64,000 bases of DNA from Leptospira venezuelensis (GTDB lineage Bacteria; Spirochaetota; Leptospiria; Leptospirales; Leptospiraceae): the NCBI RefSeq assembly GCF_002150035.1, contig NZ_NETS01000011.1, positions 62,001 through 126,000 of the forward strand, written 5' to 3'. The position numbers and the translations under genes were made by a program. Shown in pieces: positions 60,727-64,000 of this stretch. Each line of letters starts with the position of its first letter. The stretch's first letter is position 1. The notes beneath the pieces were generated by a model that worked only from the letters and a program-made list of their open reading frames with translations, made no database searches and had not been told where the DNA came from.

Positions 60727-61056
60727 TTATTGGAGGCTAGAATCTACAGTATCATAGATCTTAAAAAGTGAATCCATATCTATAATCTCGAAAACCTTAC
60801 GAACGGCCGGGCGTAAAGCAGCAAGTTTGAGTTGGATCTCTCTTTCTTTACAGACTCTTAAGGAACCAACAATGACTCTTAAACCTGCGGAAGAAACGAA
60901 TTCCACGTTGGACATATCTAAGACGATATTGGGCTCTGTAGCTTTGCGGATATGATCCATGAACGCCTGTTCTATCCGATGAGTGTTATGAACATCCATA
61001 TTACCTATAAGATGGATCACTCTAGAGTTCCCTTTTATTTCTACCGTCAGTTCCAT
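60727..61056 (-). CDS. STAS-domain anti-sigma-factor antagonist
   Basis: 109 aa. RVIHLIGNMDVHNTHRIEQAFMDHI and NIVLDMSNVEFVSSAGLRVIVGSLRVCKE are the RsbV/SpoIIAA signature; S55 or S56 in VSSAGL is the conserved phosphorylation site. It should cycle between phospho and free forms under a HATPase kinase and a PP2C phosphatase. The gene 13 bases upstream encodes a protein with both those activities, giving a self-contained partner switch. The 120 bases downstream, towards the carboxylase, contain only a weak CCGCCG/CGGCGG dyad. Confidence 0.9.
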   Translation of the reverse strand: MELTVEIKGNSRVIHLIGNMDVHNTHRIEQAFMDHIRKATEPNIVLDMSNVEFVSSAGLRVIVGSLRVCKEREIQLKLAALRPAVRKVFEIIDMDSLFKIYDTVDSSLQ

Positions 61057-61069
61057 TTTGCCCCCATCG

Positions 61070-63838
61070 TCAGCGGAAAAATTTTTGGAGAGTGAGTATG
61101 TTTCTTCCCTCTTCCATTTTGTAATCCACCACGTCCATCAATGTCTCTATCAGATACACACCGAATCCGCCTTTTCTTTTTCCGGAGAGATTTTCCTCTA
61201 TGGACGGGTCTTTCACATTCGTTCTGTCGAATCCTTTTCCGGAATCAGTCAGCACGATCGTGATAGAATCTTCAGTGAACCGAATTTTACAATCGAATTT
61301 CGGATTTCTGAGCAGAGTATCTTTGTAACCGTGCATTACGATATTCGTAGCCGCCTCATCCCCCGCTAAAAGAATATCATCTCTTAAAAAATCTGGCAGA
61401 TTTCTGACTTTGATCGCATCATATATAAATTCTCGGAAGATAGGAATTTGACCTGTATTCGCATCAAAAGTCCTGAAAAATTGAAAATCGTTATTGTACT
61501 TCAATAGAAGTACAGTGAAATCGTCAAAAGGTTCCTTTCCTAAAGAGAAGGAACGAATAGTCGCATACAATTCTTCCACTATTTTTTGTGCAGGAAGATG
61601 CCTTCTGGATTTGATCTCTTCTATCATTCTTTCCAGACCGAATTCATTTCCTTGAGCGTCTTTTTCTTCTACAGCTCCGTCGGTATAGAGAACAAAAATA
61701 TCTCCCGGTTTGACTGTGAAATTTCCACCCTTGTATTTTGCAGTCGGGATTACACCAAGTGGTGGTCCTTGCCCTTTTAATAATTCGTATGAGCCATCTT
61801 CTTTGATCCATACCTGGTCATTATGACCAGCGGATGCATATTCAATCGTAAACAAGGAAGGATTATAATGAATAAAGAATGCGGTGACGAACATTCCAAA
61901 ATGAGAATCTTCGAAAATTAACTCGTTTCCTTGTCTTAAAATTTCTTCCGGACTTAGATCATGGTTTCTAGCAAGGGTTCGGATGATAGAAGAGCTCATA
62001 GCCATAAATAGAGCAGCAGGCAGACTTTTTCCGGAAACATCTGCGATCAAAAATGAATATTGGCCATCGCTGTATTGGTAATAATCGTAAAAATCCCCAG
62101 ATACATCTTTAGCTGGAACAGAAAGAATCCCCAGATCAAAATTGGAATGAAATACTTTTTCTGAAGGAAGAATATTCTGTTGGATCTTCCGAGTAATTTC
62201 CATCTCCTGTTGGATCGCTTTTTTCTCCAACATCTCGTTTCTCAAACGGAAAGCTTCGAATCCCTTTGTAAATTGGGAAGCCATTGTCTGCAATAATCGG
62301 AAATCTGAATCCTGATACGAAAGTTTATCCTTTCTATCAGCAACAGTCAAGGCCCCGTATGGTTCTCCGCTGGATAAGAATAATGGAACAATAATATATG
62401 AACCTTTTAAATATCTCCTATCCAATTCATGAGGGAATGGTTGATCCAAAATATCCCTCTTTAGAACAGGAAGACCTTCTTTGATACTAGAAAGGACTTG
62501 GGTTCCTAAAATTTCTTCTTCTAATACCCTATCGATCTTTTCCGCTTTTCCATCATAATAAGCACAGTTGATGAAATTTTCTTTGGTAAGGCTATATAAG
62601 AAGATCCCTGCCACACTAGCATCCAGTTCTCTGATGATGAGTCGGATGGATTTTCGAACTAGACCTAATCTGTTTGTAGAGAGACTAACTGCTTGGGATA
62701 GATCAAATAAAGACTCTAATTCGGATACTTTTTTGCGAAGATCCTTGTTTGCATTCTCTAGGTTTTGAAGAAGTCCAGTCTTTTGGATCGCTAACGCAGA
62801 AGTTCCTGAAAAACTTAAAAAAAGTTCCAGATCTTCTCCGGTAAACTTCTCTCTGTCAACTGTATTAATCGCTTCAATTACACCTATGACTTCGTCGTTT
62901 GCAACTAAGGGAGCCGCCATAATATTTCGAGTTGTGAATTGAGAAGCCTTATCCACTTCTTTATAAACTCGATCATCATTTTGAGCGTCATTGATGATCA
63001 TCGGTTTACGTTCTCGAACTACTAGACCTGCCACTCCCTTTCCAACAGGAACTTGCATCTTAGTGACAGCTTCGCTTTTTTCTCCCAGCACTGTGTGGAA
63101 GTAGAGATATTCCTTTGATTCATCCAATAGAAGAACACTACATGCTTCCGTTCTAAATACAGTCTTAGACGAAAGCATGATCGCTTCTAATAATTGAGAA
63201 AGATCTAACGAAGAATTGATTAATCCAGAAACACGAATCACTTCAGTAAGTAGGAAGTCGAAACGTTCCGATTGTCTTTTTGCTTGTGCAGCTTCTAATA
63301 CTAACTGGGTTGTTGCGAGTAAGGAAAGAGTGACTAAGGAAGCGTCACCGGAGACATGAGATTCTTTTAATAATCTCCCCACTGTTTTGCATGTTGTACG
63401 AAGAAGTTCAAAATCAGTTTTAGAAAAACGATCTGCAGTTGTCTTTCCCTGCAATACTAATACTGCATAACTTGCTCGTTTAGCTTGGACACTCGAATCC
63501 AGATCATCTACCTTTAATCGAACAACTAAAAGCGGATAATTGCTGGGAGATTTTGCCCAAGGAGGTGTCTTACCCCTTTCTAAAAGTAGATCTTTTCCGG
63601 ATTGTGAAAAAGCCCAATGAGCAGCTTCGATCAATTCTTTTTCGTTACGACCTGAGATTTGCCGAATATTCGCAGACTCTGTTGTGGAAAATATACCTCC
63701 CAGATCAGCATGAGTGAGTGCAATCGCCTCTCTCAAAAAACTATCAAAGATAGAGGAGACCCCTAAACCTTCTTCTAAAAAGAAGGAACCGTCACTTCGA
63801 CTTCTGAGTAGGGTCTCCTGTTTTTTTATCTGGGTCAA
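61070..63838 (-). CDS. GAF-GAF-SpoIIE phosphatase with C-terminal anti-sigma-type kinase domain
   Basis: 922 aa. An N-terminal helical region (about 1-190), GAF1 (about 200-345), a coiled segment, GAF2 (about 365-515), then a SpoIIE PP2C phosphatase (about 555-750: VPAKDVSGDFYDYYQ, FLIADVSGKSLPAALFMAMSSS, GDIFVLYTDGAVEEKD with the metal Asp residues). The last 140 residues are an RsbW/SpoIIAB-type HATPase (LLAGDEAATNIVMHGYKD, LTDSGKGFD, GGFGVYLIETLMD). Both phosphatase and kinase are in one chain, next to their STAS substrate. Start TTG at 63838, without a clear ribosome site. The GAF ligands are unknown. Confidence 0.9.
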   Translation of the reverse strand: MTQIKKQETLLRSRSDGSFFLEEGLGVSSIFDSFLREAIALTHADLGGIFSTTESANIRQISGRNEKELIEAAHWAFSQSGKDLLLERGKTPPWAKSPSNYPLLVVRLKVDDLDSSVQAKRASYAVLVLQGKTTADRFSKTDFELLRTTCKTVGRLLKESHVSGDASLVTLSLLATTQLVLEAAQAKRQSERFDFLLTEVIRVSGLINSSLDLSQLLEAIMLSSKTVFRTEACSVLLLDESKEYLYFHTVLGEKSEAVTKMQVPVGKGVAGLVVRERKPMIINDAQNDDRVYKEVDKASQFTTRNIMAAPLVANDEVIGVIEAINTVDREKFTGEDLELFLSFSGTSALAIQKTGLLQNLENANKDLRKKVSELESLFDLSQAVSLSTNRLGLVRKSIRLIIRELDASVAGIFLYSLTKENFINCAYYDGKAEKIDRVLEEEILGTQVLSSIKEGLPVLKRDILDQPFPHELDRRYLKGSYIIVPLFLSSGEPYGALTVADRKDKLSYQDSDFRLLQTMASQFTKGFEAFRLRNEMLEKKAIQQEMEITRKIQQNILPSEKVFHSNFDLGILSVPAKDVSGDFYDYYQYSDGQYSFLIADVSGKSLPAALFMAMSSSIIRTLARNHDLSPEEILRQGNELIFEDSHFGMFVTAFFIHYNPSLFTIEYASAGHNDQVWIKEDGSYELLKGQGPPLGVIPTAKYKGGNFTVKPGDIFVLYTDGAVEEKDAQGNEFGLERMIEEIKSRRHLPAQKIVEELYATIRSFSLGKEPFDDFTVLLLKYNNDFQFFRTFDANTGQIPIFREFIYDAIKVRNLPDFLRDDILLAGDEAATNIVMHGYKDTLLRNPKFDCKIRFTEDSITIVLTDSGKGFDRTNVKDPSIEENLSGKRKGGFGVYLIETLMDVVDYKMEEGRNILTLQKFFR

Positions 63839-63847
63839 GGTCGGAAA

Positions 63848-64000
63848 TTAGGATTGGAATTTAAGGGATTCTTCCCTTAATCTTTTATTCGCGTGTTCAA
63901 GTTCTTTGATACGGTTCATTGCAGAAATTAATTCATCTCTGGATAAGTTAGTCACGATTGAAGTAGCATCGAAAGCTTCTTTAACATCTTTTAATTCTTG
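63848..64000 (-). CDS. Coiled-coil protein, 3' end only (runs off the window)
   Basis: 50 codons and a TAA stop (63848-63850) are visible on the minus strand, open to the edge: QELKDVKEAFDATSIV, then MNRIKELEHANKRLREESLKFQS at the C-terminus. Leu/Glu/Lys heptads suggest a coiled coil. The stop lies nine bases before the TTG of the SpoIIE gene, so the two are probably co-transcribed. The upstream domains cannot be seen; a sensor or adapter for the partner switch is only a guess. Confidence 0.7.
   Translation of the reverse strand, partial: QELKDVKEAFDATSIVTNLSRDELISAMNRIKELEHANKRLREESLKFQS

Overview
The window is chromosomal DNA from a spirochaete, most probably Leptospira. The indications are two periplasmic-type flagellins (FlaB), LPS genes (kdsA, split hldE as rfaE1/rfaE2, lptA/B/C), many lipoprotein-type leaders, ntrYX beside rpoN and an HPr/HprK pair, and short palindromic intergenic elements. 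The assignment to genus is by gene content only; the species is not determined. No tRNA, rRNA, insertion sequence, prophage or CRISPR array was seen.

Layout. 1-220: start of a minus-strand lipoprotein cut by the window edge. 303-1838: comM/yifB on the plus strand. 1869-25671: almost unbroken minus-strand housekeeping block, read from high to low coordinates: rfaE1-rfaE2, pyrG-kdsA-lptC-lptA-lptB-rpoN-hprK-ptsH-ntrY-ntrX, a UDG-like Fe-S protein, priA-fmt-PASTA protein-rpe, rpsP-khpA-rimM-trmD-rplS-rnhB, a YlqG-position protein, an FlhB-tail protein, a degenerate HD-GYP protein, yraN and a small hypothetical gene. Most junctions overlap by 1-30 nt, often as TTGA, GTGA or ATGA.

25734-30721: LON-domain protein (+), then cobalamin adenosyltransferase, POT peptide transporter and NlpC/P60 hydrolase (-), then the first flaB (+). 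30798-38163: a small secreted helical protein and a CusCBA-type heavy-metal efflux operon. The operon begins with a Cys/His-rich protein, contains a free-standing DUF3347 protein, and ends with a bufferin-like (BufA2-type) peptide. 38212-43562: PHP-domain protein, GT2 glycosyltransferase, ArnT-like glycosyltransferase and the second flaB. 43892-44830: ispH.

44962-56166: plus-strand chemotaxis operon encoding a PAS-GAF histidine kinase, a REC-kinase, CheY, STAS, CheA, an MCP with three tandem PAS repeats, CheW, CheD and CheB; no cheR is present. 56197-60597: a two-subunit acyl-CoA carboxylase (carboxyltransferase, then an unusually long biotin carboxylase-BCCP). 60727-63838: a STAS antagonist and a GAF-GAF-SpoIIE-HATPase protein forming a partner-switch module, followed by the tail of a coiled-coil protein at the edge.

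Strongest leads: (1) both flaB leaders carry the same two-site CsrA architecture, with ANGGA in a hairpin loop and a second ANGGA over the Shine-Dalgarno; (2) a bufferin-like peptide is the last gene of a Cus efflux operon that lacks the modification enzymes; (3) a kinase-less PASTA protein sits at the prkC locus; (4) a UDG-superfamily protein keeps the family-4 Fe-S cysteine spacing but has lost the catalytic motifs; (5) PriA has lost the cysteines of what looks like one of its two zinc sites.
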